From Prolixibacteraceae bacterium (GTDB taxonomy: Bacteria; Bacteroidota; Bacteroidia; Bacteroidales; Prolixibacteraceae): DNA of 64,000 nucleotides. The notes under the pieces were generated by a model that saw nothing but the letters and a program-made list of their open reading frames with translations, ran no database searches and had not been told where the DNA came from. Of the stretch, positions 42,836 through 52,227 are shown in pieces (position 1 is the first letter of the stretch; each line of letters begins with the position of its first letter). The DNA lies in contig JALNYZ010000005.1 of NCBI GenBank assembly GCA_023229575.1, forward strand, positions 148,231 to 212,230, given 5' to 3'. A program made the position numbers and the translations under genes.

Positions 42836-45166
42836 ATGAAACACATTTTATTATCAATTTATCATATGAAAATCATAATCTTCTCCGCTTTATTTTTATA
42901 CTTGATTTCTAGCGGCAAAATATTCAGTCAGGTAAAATATGTCAACCCTTTAATCGGAACAAATGAGCGGGTCGTTAGCGGGACCGGAAAATTTGAGCTG
43001 ACCGATCGGGGTAAAACCTACCCATTGGTAGGCGTCCCCAATGGCATGAACAACTGGACACCACAAACCCTGGAAGGTGAAAGAAAAAATTTTCCACCCT
43101 ATTATTATGGTGATACAGGTATCCAGGGTTTCAGGAACAGCCATTACATGAGCGGTTCGGCGGTCAAAGACTACGGGACATTTACCATTATGCCCATGAC
43201 GGGTCAATTAATTCCCGGGGCAAAGGACCGGGCATCCGAATTCAGCCATGACAAAGAGGTTTCCTCTCCAATGTACTATTCGGTTTTTCTAGAGAGGTAT
43301 AAAGTACTGGCCGAACTTACCGGTTTGTCCAGATCTGCAATGATGAAATTCACGTTTCAGGGAACCGGTGCACATTACGTGATTGTCGAACCAAACAGCG
43401 ATACCGGTGAGGGGTACATTGAAATTGACCCCGAAAAGAACGAAATAGTTGGTTACAACCCGGCTTACCGTATTTATCAGGGATCAGGAAAGCCAGCCGG
43501 TTTTAGCGGCTATTTTGTGGTCAGGTTCGATAAGCCATTCGCAGAATACGGGATATGGGAAAGCAGTACATTAAAAAATGGGCAGAAACAGATTAAAGGA
43601 GAAAAAAAGCCGGTTGGCGCTTTCGTCCGGTTTTCTGAAACCCCTGAAGTTGTCCAGGTCAGGATGGGCAGTTCGTTCACAAGTATAGATGAGGCCCGCC
43701 GGAACCTTGAATCAGAAATTCCGCATTGGGATTTTGACAAGGTAAAACGGGCTTCTGAAGCATCATGGAATAAGACTTTGGGTAAGATAAAGGTAAAAGG
43801 GGCATCAAAAGAGGACCTGGTTAAGTTTTACACGGCCATGTATACGGCCAACCAACTGCCCCGGGTATTTAGCGACATGGATGGCTCGTATCCCGGGTTT
43901 GCCGGTGAAAAGCAGGTACACCAGGCCAAAGGGTATGATTATTATGCAGATTTTTCGATGTGGGATACTTATCGGTCGGTACAACCGTTGTATACGATCA
44001 CCAATCCGGGGCGTGACCGTGATATGGTCCGCTCGTTTATCCTGATGGGCCAACAAGGAGGCTGGCTGCCGATTTTCCCGCTTTATAATAGTTATACCTC
44101 GGCCATGATCGGCGATCACGGCATAGCACTGATTGGTGATGCTTACCTGAAAGGCATTAAAGGTTTCGATATTGAATCTGCCTATACCCTGATGCGAAAA
44201 AATGCCTTTGAATATAATTCTGACTACCAGAGTTATAACGATGGCAAAGGACGCAGGGCTTTGAAGTCATACCTGAAATATGGATACATCCCGGTGGAAG
44301 ATACTGTGAAGGAAGCATTTCACCAGAGGGAACAGGTATCGCGAACGATGGAATATGCTTACGACGATTACGTTCTTTCACAGGTGGCGAAGAAACTGGG
44401 AAGGAGAGAAGATTACAAAGAATTGCTGCGCCGGTCACAAAACTACAAAAATGTGTACGATACGGTCAGTGGTTTTGTCCGTGGCCGTTATGCCAATGGG
44501 AAATGGGTCGAAAAATTTAATCCCTACATTCACGGATCAAGCAGGAAGGATACGGGGAATTTCTTCATTTGTGAAGGTACCCCGTTTCAGTATACCTGGT
44601 CTGTTCCGCAGGATGTATCAGGACTGATCAGGTTAATGGGTGGAAAAGAACCCTTTTTGAATAAACTTGATGAGTTTTTTGAAAAGACCCACTACTGGCA
44701 TGGGAATGAACCTTGCCACCATATTTCGTATCTTTTCCCATTTGCAGGCGAACCCTGGAAGACGCAGAAATGGGTACGAAATATAGTGGAGAAAGAATAT
44801 GAACCAGTCCCCAACGGTTTATGCGGTAACGACGATGCCGGGCAGATGTCGGCATGGCTGATATTTAGCATGATGGGCTTTTACCCTGTTTGTCCGGGTA
44901 TGCCCTATTATGTGATTGGAAGCCCGATGTTCGAGGAGGTCACTATCCAGGTTCAGAACAATAAGCAATTCACAATAAGGACGATAAACAACTCTAAAAA
45001 GAACATATACATTCAATCGGCCATGTTGAACGGGAAACCCTTTGACCGGTCGTTTATCTGGCACGATGAAATTGTCAAAGGGGGCGAGCTGGTTTTTGAG
45101 ATGGGCGATCAGCCCAATAAAACCTGGGCAACCGGTGCAGAAAGTATTCCTCCAACAATCCGTTAA
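42836..45166 (+). CDS. GH92 calcium-dependent exo-alpha-mannosidase
   Basis: 776 residues; signal peptide from an internal Met (ATG 42866 is an alternative start), cut near SGKIFSQ. Two-domain GH92 layout: an N-terminal beta-sandwich from about 35 (YVNPLIGTNE) to 300 and a C-terminal (alpha/alpha)6 barrel. Characteristic motifs are FYTAMYTANQLPRVFSDMDG, FSMWDTYRSVQPLYTI, GNEPCHHISYLFPFAGEPWK with E625 as the likely general acid, GLCGNDDAGQMSAWLIFSMM and GFYPVCPGMPYYVIGSP. It removes terminal alpha-mannose with inversion; specificity (1,2, 1,3, 1,4 or 1,6) is not evident. Together with the GH38-like enzyme it implies a mannose-containing substrate. Confidence 0.95.
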   Translation: MKHILLSIYHMKIIIFSALFLYLISSGKIFSQVKYVNPLIGTNERVVSGTGKFELTDRGKTYPLVGVPNGMNNWTPQTLEGERKNFPPYYYGDTGIQGFRNSHYMSGSAVKDYGTFTIMPMTGQLIPGAKDRASEFSHDKEVSSPMYYSVFLERYKVLAELTGLSRSAMMKFTFQGTGAHYVIVEPNSDTGEGYIEIDPEKNEIVGYNPAYRIYQGSGKPAGFSGYFVVRFDKPFAEYGIWESSTLKNGQKQIKGEKKPVGAFVRFSETPEVVQVRMGSSFTSIDEARRNLESEIPHWDFDKVKRASEASWNKTLGKIKVKGASKEDLVKFYTAMYTANQLPRVFSDMDGSYPGFAGEKQVHQAKGYDYYADFSMWDTYRSVQPLYTITNPGRDRDMVRSFILMGQQGGWLPIFPLYNSYTSAMIGDHGIALIGDAYLKGIKGFDIESAYTLMRKNAFEYNSDYQSYNDGKGRRALKSYLKYGYIPVEDTVKEAFHQREQVSRTMEYAYDDYVLSQVAKKLGRREDYKELLRRSQNYKNVYDTVSGFVRGRYANGKWVEKFNPYIHGSSRKDTGNFFICEGTPFQYTWSVPQDVSGLIRLMGGKEPFLNKLDEFFEKTHYWHGNEPCHHISYLFPFAGEPWKTQKWVRNIVEKEYEPVPNGLCGNDDAGQMSAWLIFSMMGFYPVCPGMPYYVIGSPMFEEVTIQVQNNKQFTIRTINNSKKNIYIQSAMLNGKPFDRSFIWHDEIVKGGELVFEMGDQPNKTWATGAESIPPTIR

Positions 45167-45214
45167 ACATCTGAATGGAATATTTCAATTTGGTGATGAC
45201 AAAATATCAAACTT

Positions 45215-46771
45215 ATGAAAACCCTTCTTGCTTTTTCGATCCTTATTTTTTCTATTCTGTTCTTTTCTCCTTTGACTTCAGCCGCCAAAAAGCCTGCCAG
45301 GATCTTAGCCGAAACTGGTGGAGATGTTTATGACAAAGACACTTTACCTAAGAATGACTCTCATTACCAGAAGGTCAAGGACTGGGTCGAAGATAATACC
45401 GATCCCAGTTATCAACATCCTTCAGCTACAACAATTGAGGCATTTCGTGATATAAAGTATGGTGTGCGCATACACTGGGGGACATACTCGATCAATGCGA
45501 AAGGGCGCGAATCCTGGCCATTCCTAAAGCTTTCAAACCAGGGGAAGCAAGCCTATCAGGAGTTGTACAAGACGTGGAACCCAACAGGTTTTAATGCTGA
45601 GGAATGGATGAAGCTGTTCAGCGACAATGGTATTAAAATGTTTGCAATGACTACTATGCATCATGACGGATTCTCTATGTTTGACACGAAAGCCAGGGTC
45701 AGGAAGAGGGTCAACTGGATAGCACCGGGAGGTCCTGCCCTGGAAGATTGCGACTTGGCTTACAGCATCATGGAAACGCCCTTTCACCGCGATGTGATCA
45801 AGGAACTTTGTGATGCGGGTCACAAGTACAAGCTCAAAATAGATCTTTATTACTCTCATCCGGATTGGTACAACGCCGATTACCGGCCTTATTGCAATCA
45901 TCCCCTGAATACACCGGATGCCAGGGTGCATCCTGAACTCTATGGCCCCCAGGCGAATGTTGGCACTGTTATGATGCCAAATACAACACCTGGAGAAGAT
46001 GCCCGTATGATGGACTACCACCGCAAGCAACTCACTGAACTTCTTACCAATTACGGAAAGATTGATATGGTTTGCCTCGACATGTGGTTAGGCAAGAAAG
46101 TGTGGCCACAGATGCGGCAGGAGATAAAAGACTTACGCAGGATTCAGCCTGAGGTGATGTTCCGCGCACGCGGCATTGGTAATTATGGCGACTATTATAC
46201 ACCTGAGGGATTTATTCCCGGAAACAAGGAGAATACCGATATGCCGTGGTTCGTAATTTACCCTTATGGCAAATATTTTTCTTATGTAAAAAATGATGAT
46301 TTCAAGGGCGTTGCCTGGATTATCAATAACCTCACCGATATTGTTGCAAAAGGAGGCAATTTCATGGTAGGTATCGGTCCCGATGTCAATGGACAATTCG
46401 ATCCAAAGGTGATAGAGGCGATTAAAGAAGTTGGAACCTGGTTAAAGGTCAATGGGGAAGCTATTTATGCTACACGTCCACGCGAGGGGGACCTTTGGAA
46501 GGAGGGAGGAGATACCATTCGTTATACTATGACAAAAGATAGGCAAACAGCATATGCGATAAGCCGTGCCTGGCCAGGAAAGCTACTCAGACTAAAAACA
46601 GTAGAACCAAAACAAGGATCCAAAATATATATGTTGGGTTGGTCAAACCCTTTGAAATGGAGGTATAACAAGCAATCAGGGTTGGATATTTCGCTTCCCG
46701 TGGAATTGCAGGAAGGGTCGATACAGCCCTGTAAAATAGCCTGGTGCTTTAAGATTTCGATTTTTAATTAA
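45215..46771 (+). CDS. GH29-family alpha-L-fucosidase-like enzyme (first copy)
   Basis: 518 residues with a signal peptide ending near TSAAKK. The barrel shows IKYGVRIHWGTYSI, FAMTTMHHDGFSMFDTKAR, KLKIDLYYSHPDWYNADYRP, then IDMVCLDMWLG where D289 is the likely nucleophile, and GGNFMVGIGPDVNGQFDPK. The C-terminal beta-sandwich ends IAWCFKISIFN. The motif around the nucleophile differs from classic GH29 (LWTDGEW in the copy at 49375), so this belongs to a divergent branch and may not be fucose-specific; a few GH29 relatives act on other galacto-configured sugars. Follows GH92 after 48 bases. Confidence 0.85.
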   Translation: MKTLLAFSILIFSILFFSPLTSAAKKPARILAETGGDVYDKDTLPKNDSHYQKVKDWVEDNTDPSYQHPSATTIEAFRDIKYGVRIHWGTYSINAKGRESWPFLKLSNQGKQAYQELYKTWNPTGFNAEEWMKLFSDNGIKMFAMTTMHHDGFSMFDTKARVRKRVNWIAPGGPALEDCDLAYSIMETPFHRDVIKELCDAGHKYKLKIDLYYSHPDWYNADYRPYCNHPLNTPDARVHPELYGPQANVGTVMMPNTTPGEDARMMDYHRKQLTELLTNYGKIDMVCLDMWLGKKVWPQMRQEIKDLRRIQPEVMFRARGIGNYGDYYTPEGFIPGNKENTDMPWFVIYPYGKYFSYVKNDDFKGVAWIINNLTDIVAKGGNFMVGIGPDVNGQFDPKVIEAIKEVGTWLKVNGEAIYATRPREGDLWKEGGDTIRYTMTKDRQTAYAISRAWPGKLLRLKTVEPKQGSKIYMLGWSNPLKWRYNKQSGLDISLPVELQEGSIQPCKIAWCFKISIFN

Positions 46772-46864
46772 TTGACTTCTAATGTTGCACCAAATTCCAA
46801 TGGGTCTCGTGTACTGACCGCCATAAGAATAGCACAAGGATTAAATCTGAACGAGAAGAAATGA
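46772..46864 (+). other. Coding-like stretch after the GH29 stop
   Basis: Directly after the GH29 TAA and in the same frame, 30 sense codons read LTSNVAPNSNGSRVLTAIRI and AQGLNLNEKK before TGA at 46862-46864. GSRVLTAIRIAQGL looks like the C-terminal helix of an oxidoreductase, so this may be the tail of a deleted gene. It could also be chance. Confidence 0.25.
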
Positions 46865-46901
46865 CAATAATATTCTCACCGAAAAACAAAATTTTAAACA
46901 A

Positions 46902-47585
46902 ATGAAGCTTAAAATCTTTTTTATTATGCCAATCCTCCTAATTTTTTTAGGGGGATGCATTTCGCAAAAAGTTACCCGTGAAGATACCGAATGGAGTGAT
47001 TTCTGGTGGGGACACGAAGGCGATACCACGAAACCCCGTGTATTGTTTATCGGAAATTCAATTTCAAGAGGATATTATACTGCCGTTTCAGCCAGATTAT
47101 CGCGAGTAGCCAATTGCGACCGTTATGCTACCTCCCGTAGTATCGAAGACCAGGCATTATTAAGCGAAACCAAAATGGCCATGGCAAAGTACCACCATGC
47201 AGTCATCCATTTTAACAACGGGCTTCATGGATGGCACCTTACCAACGAGCAATATGAATAAGGGCTAAGAAAATTTGTGAAATTTCTGCAATCAAAGAAA
47301 TCCAAAGGATGTCAGCTAATTTATTCACTTACAACCCCATATCCATCCAAAGAACCGGGACAAAAACTGGATCCTGTAAAAAATCAGGTCGTGATGGACC
47401 GGAACAGGATTGCCCGTAAAATCATGGAAGAAAACGACATTCCAGTAATTGATTTGTACGGATTAATGGAACCGGAATTGGAAAAATACAGCGGTTCTAA
47501 AGGGAATGTTCATTATAACAATGAAGGCTATGAGAGACTTGCCAAACAGATCAGTAATGAAATCTTAAAACGGATCCAAAAATGA
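46902..47585 (+). pseudogene. SGNH/GDSL-type lipoprotein hydrolase interrupted by an in-frame stop
   Basis: One continuous frame of 226 sense codons is broken only by TAA at 47259-47261, between NEQYE and GLRKFVKF. Upstream part: lipoprotein signal (FLGGC, cysteine 18) and the SGNH block I VLFIGNSISRGYY with the nucleophile serine, then a block-III-like HFNNGLHGW. Downstream part: LIYSLTTPYPSKEPG, IPVIDLYGLME and GNVHYNNEGYERLAKQ with the catalytic histidine. Both halves are needed, so the gene is inactive unless the stop is suppressed or is a sequencing error. SGNH members in PULs usually remove acetyl or other esters from sugars. Its stop overlaps the start of the next gene by 4 bases. Confidence 0.85.
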
Positions 47586-49354
47586 AATCTTTAGTTTTAA
47601 TTATTTTAATCGGATGCTTTTCCCTTATCTGTTTTGCCCAAAACAGCGATGATGGCTATATAAAATATGAGAAGGTACAATTGACTCCATCGGAGAAGCA
47701 AACCTTGAATGAGTCCTTAAATAGATCGCACAAACGATATGATCCCGAAGGAAAGATGATCACTTCGAACTTGCATGGGTATAATTATCACACTGATGCT
47801 GAAAGCGGCGTATACCATGATATTCGCAGTTCATTTTGGTATGCGGCCTCTTTGCTCGATCTGGGGGACCAGCAATACACACAGAGGGCATTCGATGTGA
47901 TTGAAAAAACGATGTCTTTACAGGATCAGGACCCTGATTCCAAATCATACGGCGTATGGCCTTATTTTATGGAAGAACCCCTCGCGACTAAAAAAACGCC
48001 GATCGACTATAACTGGGCCGATTTTAATGCTGTGACCCTGCTGGATGTTTGGATGGGGCATCAGGAAGAAATTCCGGAAGCGTTGAAACCGACCATCAAG
48101 AATTCGATCATACTGGCTGCAAAGGCAGTTCAGAAAAGGAATGTGGGACCAGGGTACACCAATATTGCCATTATGGGAACGTATGTTACCTACACAGTCT
48201 CACATTTGTTTGATCTTCCGGAGATGAAGGATTATGCACAAAAGCGATTGAAGACTTTTTATGATTATACTCTAGATAAAGGAGGTTTTTCGGAATACAA
48301 CAGCCCCACTTACACCATTGTCGCTCTGGACGAATTGGAACACATGAAAATGCATATCATTGAGCCATCGGCCAAACAGATGATCGATTCGCTCTATTCT
48401 ATCGGTTGGGAAATGATTGCCAGGCATTACCATCAGCCAACCGGTCAGTGGACAGGGCCACACAGCAGGTCTTACGGTACCCTGGTCGGTCCATCGTTTT
48501 ATGCGATGCTGAAACAGGGGTCAAACGGGAAAATCGTTACCGGAATGGAAGAAAAACAAGGAAATGTGAAGATAAAACATCAGATTCCCGAATATCTTTT
48601 GCACTATTTTCTCGCACCTGAATATCCACGCACCGAAACCGACACTTTTGAAAAAGCAGAACCTCAAATTATCGGAACTTGTTATATGGCTGACAAATAT
48701 GCACTCTCAACATCCAATCTGTCCAGTTTATGGAATCAACGCCGGCCATTTCTTGCTTACTGGGGCGATGCGCAAAACCCAAAATATCTTCAGGTCCGGT
48801 TTTTACACGATAGCTATGATTTCACAGCTGTAAATTTTCAAAGTCAACAAAAAGAAGGCAATGTGCTTGCTGGTATTAGCTTTGCAACCAACGGAGGCGA
48901 TAAACACCCGTCCTTTGACCGATTAAAGGAGGGAAAGTTCAGGGCCAAAGACCTTCGTTTACGTTTTGAATTCGGAAATGTAAAAGCAGAAGACCTTCCC
49001 ATTCCTTCGTCGAATAATGCCGTTGATAGTTTCTTTATCAATGGTTTACAATTCAATCTTCAACTTTATCAGACAATTTTCGACCAGTTTAAAGGACATT
49101 GGGAAAAAGGTGGCAACGAGAAGGCATCTTGGATAGATTTTGTTATTTATTCAGGTGATGAAATTGATTTTAACCTTTCAGAAATGAAACAAGCAACCCT
49201 GGGATTTACGTTTTCGGTGGGAATCCAGGGAGTTCATTTACCGACAGATAAACCTGAATTTTCAATCAAAGACGGGATATTAAATACAAAATGGAATGGA
49301 TTAATGCTGGATATACCTGTTAAACCGCAACCCCGTATTGGCTGGGATTTCTGA
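47582..49354 (+). CDS. Secreted alpha/alpha-toroid protein, possible polysaccharide lyase or hydrolase
   Basis: 590 residues; signal cut near CFAQN. The N-terminal ~330 residues are helical hairpins of an (alpha/alpha) toroid: YHDIRSSFWYAASLLDLGD, YGVWPYFMEEP, ADFNAVTLLDVWMG, KGGFSEYNSPTYTIVALDEL, GQWTGPHSRSYG. The motif EYNSPTY with nearby H and Y residues resembles heparinase/alginate-lyase-like folds. The C-terminal ~230 residues are beta-rich. I cannot name a family. It overlaps the SGNH pseudogene (ATGA) and precedes GH29, so it belongs to the same operon. A lyase here would make the unsaturated uronides that GH105 further down the operon removes (inference). Confidence 0.7.
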   Translation: MKSLVLIILIGCFSLICFAQNSDDGYIKYEKVQLTPSEKQTLNESLNRSHKRYDPEGKMITSNLHGYNYHTDAESGVYHDIRSSFWYAASLLDLGDQQYTQRAFDVIEKTMSLQDQDPDSKSYGVWPYFMEEPLATKKTPIDYNWADFNAVTLLDVWMGHQEEIPEALKPTIKNSIILAAKAVQKRNVGPGYTNIAIMGTYVTYTVSHLFDLPEMKDYAQKRLKTFYDYTLDKGGFSEYNSPTYTIVALDELEHMKMHIIEPSAKQMIDSLYSIGWEMIARHYHQPTGQWTGPHSRSYGTLVGPSFYAMLKQGSNGKIVTGMEEKQGNVKIKHQIPEYLLHYFLAPEYPRTETDTFEKAEPQIIGTCYMADKYALSTSNLSSLWNQRRPFLAYWGDAQNPKYLQVRFLHDSYDFTAVNFQSQQKEGNVLAGISFATNGGDKHPSFDRLKEGKFRAKDLRLRFEFGNVKAEDLPIPSSNNAVDSFFINGLQFNLQLYQTIFDQFKGHWEKGGNEKASWIDFVIYSGDEIDFNLSEMKQATLGFTFSVGIQGVHLPTDKPEFSIKDGILNTKWNGLMLDIPVKPQPRIGWDF

Positions 49355-49374
49355 TGTTATCAAATTAATAAGGT

Positions 49375-50799
49375 ATGAACAATTTCTATACAGTATCAAA
49401 AATGAAAAATCAAATTTTACTTTTTCTATTTCTTTTGGGCGCCATCCAAAGCTTTTCACAGAAAACCTATCAGCCTACCTGGGAATCCATCGACAGCCGT
49501 CCTGTTCCGGCATGGTTTGAGGATGCCAAGTTTGGCATCTTTATCCATTGGGGATTGTTTTCCGTTCCAGCTTACAGTCCGACCAAACGTGACAAAGTAG
49601 GTGTTTACGAACAATATGCCGAATGGTACTGGAGCCGTTGGATGAAACCTTCCAAAACCCAGCAATTTTTCATCGACTACCACAACCGTGTATATGGCAA
49701 AGATTTCAAATACCAGGATTTTGCCAGCCTTTTCAAGGCCGAGATGTTTGACCCCGATGCATGGGCAGAACGCTTCAAAGAGGCAGGCGCTAAATACATT
49801 GTTTTGACCTCCAAGCATCATGAAGGTTTTACACTGTGGCCAAGTCAACAGAGTTGGAACTGGAACGCTGTAGATGTCGGCCCGCATCGGGACCTTTGCG
49901 GGGACTTGTCTAAATCGGTGAAAGAGAAAGGACTACACATGGGATTTTATTATTCGCTTTACGAGTGGTTTAATCCATTGTACAAATCCAATTTGACGCA
50001 ATACGTTGATGAACACATGATTCCGCAAATGAAGGATCTGGTCACCCGTTACCAGCCTGATGTGTTATGGACTGATGGCGAATGGGACCACCCGAGCGAG
50101 GCGTGGAAAAGTACGCAGTTCCTGACATGGTTGTACAACGAGTCGCCAGTAAAAAATATGGTGGTGGTCAATGACCGTTGGGGCAAAGAAACCCGCAGCA
50201 AACATGGAGGTATTTACACCACAGAATACGATCTGGTTCATGAGGGGAATGCCAATGATACCAAATTTGAACATCCATGGGAAGAGTGTCGCGGCATTGC
50301 AGGTTCTTTCGGATACAACCGCAACGAAGTACTGGAAGACTACTCAACTTCCGAAGAACTGGTGCACATCCTGATCAACAAGGTAGCCCGTGGCGGAAAC
50401 CTGCTTCTCAACATTGGTCCAACCGCAGATGGCCGTATTCCTGAAATTATGCAACAACGACTTGCAGATATTGGATCATGGCTGAAAGTCAATGGCGAAG
50501 CAATTTATGAGACAAGAAAATGGGAGAAAGCACCAGCGGTATCGCCAGAAACAACAGTGTACTTTACTAAAAAAAGGAGCGAATTGTATGTGATCGTAAC
50601 CAAATGGCAGGACAGTCCGATCGTAGTTAAAGGGATTGGCAAAACAGAATCAGTAACGATGCTTGGCTTCAATGGGAAAGTGAAATACTCAGTTTCAGCA
50701 AACAGTATAACGATTACCCCGCCTGCAATTACCCCTGCAACAAATCCATGCGATTATGCCTGGGTGTTCAAGATAAAGGATGCAATTTCATCGCATTGA
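49375..50799 (+). CDS. GH29-family alpha-L-fucosidase (second copy)
   Basis: 474 residues; ATG 49402 (MKNQILLFLF) is the more likely start of the signal peptide, cut near QSFSQ. Classic GH29 motifs: PAWFEDAKFGIFIHWGLFSV near 40-59, YIVLTSKHHEGFTLW, DVLWTDGEWDHPSEAW with D234 as the nucleophile, and KVARGGNLLLNIGPTADGRI. C-terminal beta-sandwich ends YAWVFKIKD. A retaining exo-enzyme that removes alpha-L-fucose; it looks like the GH29-A branch. It is not a recent duplicate of the copy at 45215, because similarity is limited to motifs. Confidence 0.93.
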   Translation: MNNFYTVSKMKNQILLFLFLLGAIQSFSQKTYQPTWESIDSRPVPAWFEDAKFGIFIHWGLFSVPAYSPTKRDKVGVYEQYAEWYWSRWMKPSKTQQFFIDYHNRVYGKDFKYQDFASLFKAEMFDPDAWAERFKEAGAKYIVLTSKHHEGFTLWPSQQSWNWNAVDVGPHRDLCGDLSKSVKEKGLHMGFYYSLYEWFNPLYKSNLTQYVDEHMIPQMKDLVTRYQPDVLWTDGEWDHPSEAWKSTQFLTWLYNESPVKNMVVVNDRWGKETRSKHGGIYTTEYDLVHEGNANDTKFEHPWEECRGIAGSFGYNRNEVLEDYSTSEELVHILINKVARGGNLLLNIGPTADGRIPEIMQQRLADIGSWLKVNGEAIYETRKWEKAPAVSPETTVYFTKKRSELYVIVTKWQDSPIVVKGIGKTESVTMLGFNGKVKYSVSANSITITPPAITPATNPCDYAWVFKIKDAISSH

Positions 50800-50836
50800 A
50801 CGTAATTTAATATGTAAATAATTTTAAAGTGATAAC

Positions 50837-51970
50837 ATGAAAATAACAACTTCAATTTTCTCCTTTTTCCTTTTACTAAATGTCTTGACGACAAATGCCC
50901 AACACCAAAGTTATGATCTGAAAAACTGGCCGAAAGGAAAATCACCATTAGAAATTGGGACACGTATTGCTGAAAAGTTTCTGAATAGCCCTCATTCCCG
51001 TTATGGGAATACCCATCCTGATACTCCTCCAACGCAGATTACTTATCCGGATGTTTGTACCTGGTTGGGCGGCATGTGGTTTGCTGAGGTCTCTAAAAAT
51101 AAAAAATTGTTCAACCGATATGAAGGTCGTTTTGCTCCCCTTTTCGACAAGGAAGCAAATCTTTTGCCAAAACCAAATCATGTTGATAATAATGTTTTTG
51201 GATCGGTTCCCCTGGAACTCTACATCCAGACAAAACAGCAAAAATATCTTGATCTTGGATTGAAATATGCCGACGCTCAATGGACGTTGCCAGTTGGAGC
51301 AAAGCCTAACGAAAAAAAACTGACGGATCAGGGCTATTCCTGGCAAACCCGCATCTGGATTGACGATATGTTTATGATCACAGCAGTGCAGGCACAAGCT
51401 TACAGGGCAACAGGCGAAAAGAAATATATTGATCGGGCCGCCAAAGAGATGGTGCTTTATCTCGACACTATCCAATTAGAAAACGGTTTATTTTATCATT
51501 CACCCGATGCTCATTATAGTTGGGGAAGAGGCAATGGATGGATGGCCGTGGGAATGGCAGAGGTCCTTCGCGTACTACCAAAAGACAATCCAAATCGTAC
51601 CCGAATCATGGAAGGATACCACAAAATGATGACTGCTTTATTAAAGTATCAGGAAAAAGATGGCATGTGGCGGCAAATCATCGATGATCCGGAGGCATGG
51701 GAAGAGACATCAGGAACCGCTATGTTTACTTATGCGATGATTTCCGGGGTTAAAAACGGCTGGCTCGATAAGAAAACGTATGGCGCAGCCGCACGCAAAG
51801 GTTGGCTGGCCTTGGTTTCATACATCAATGCCAACGATGAACTAACCGAAGTCTGTGAAGGAACAAACATCAAAAACGACCGCAACCATTACATGCAAAG
51901 AAAACGCATTGTAGGGGATCTGCATGGACAGGCTCCTCTGCTTTGGTGTGCTACGGCTTTGATAAGATAG
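50837..51970 (+). CDS. GH105 unsaturated (rhamno)galacturonyl hydrolase
   Basis: 377 residues; signal cut near TTNAQ. (alpha/alpha)6 barrel with RIWIDDMFMITAVQAQAY (D176/D177, one being the hydrating aspartate as in YteR), HYSWGRGNGWMAVGMAEVL, KDGMWRQIIDDPEAWEETSG and TAMFTYAMISGVKNGW. GH105 enzymes remove the 4,5-unsaturated uronic acid left at the non-reducing end by polysaccharide lyases, from rhamnogalacturonan, ulvan and related glycans. No recognised lyase family is in the window, so an unidentified one (for example 47582) or a distant gene must supply the substrate. Last enzyme of the plus-strand block. Confidence 0.93.
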   Translation: MKITTSIFSFFLLLNVLTTNAQHQSYDLKNWPKGKSPLEIGTRIAEKFLNSPHSRYGNTHPDTPPTQITYPDVCTWLGGMWFAEVSKNKKLFNRYEGRFAPLFDKEANLLPKPNHVDNNVFGSVPLELYIQTKQQKYLDLGLKYADAQWTLPVGAKPNEKKLTDQGYSWQTRIWIDDMFMITAVQAQAYRATGEKKYIDRAAKEMVLYLDTIQLENGLFYHSPDAHYSWGRGNGWMAVGMAEVLRVLPKDNPNRTRIMEGYHKMMTALLKYQEKDGMWRQIIDDPEAWEETSGTAMFTYAMISGVKNGWLDKKTYGAAARKGWLALVSYINANDELTEVCEGTNIKNDRNHYMQRKRIVGDLHGQAPLLWCATALIR

Positions 51971-52165
51971 AATTACTGAAAAACTTTAGGTTCAGTTGCA
52001 AGAAGAAAAAAATAGGCCTTATGAGCAAGCCTGGATATAAAAAATCAGATTGACTGATATTTAAAATAATACTTAAATAACCCTAATTATTAAGGACAAC
52101 TTTAGCTACAATTGAAATTGGTGAAGAGTTCCAACGAATAGATATTCGATGTACGCCTGTTTAAA

Positions 52166-52227
52166 ACGTAAATAATATTACTTTTCAGCCTATGTTTTAC
52201 GCAAATAATATTACTTTTATGCCTATG
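52166..52227 (+). repeat. 33-base direct duplication at the ATPase start
   Basis: ACGTAAATAATATTACTTTT-CAGCCTATG at 52166-52194 and ACGCAAATAATATTACTTTT-ATGCCTATG at 52199-52227 are two copies with a 33-base period. Because 33 is a multiple of three, both final ATGs (52192, 52225) are in frame with the gene, giving alternative starts 11 codons apart. Confidence 0.75.
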
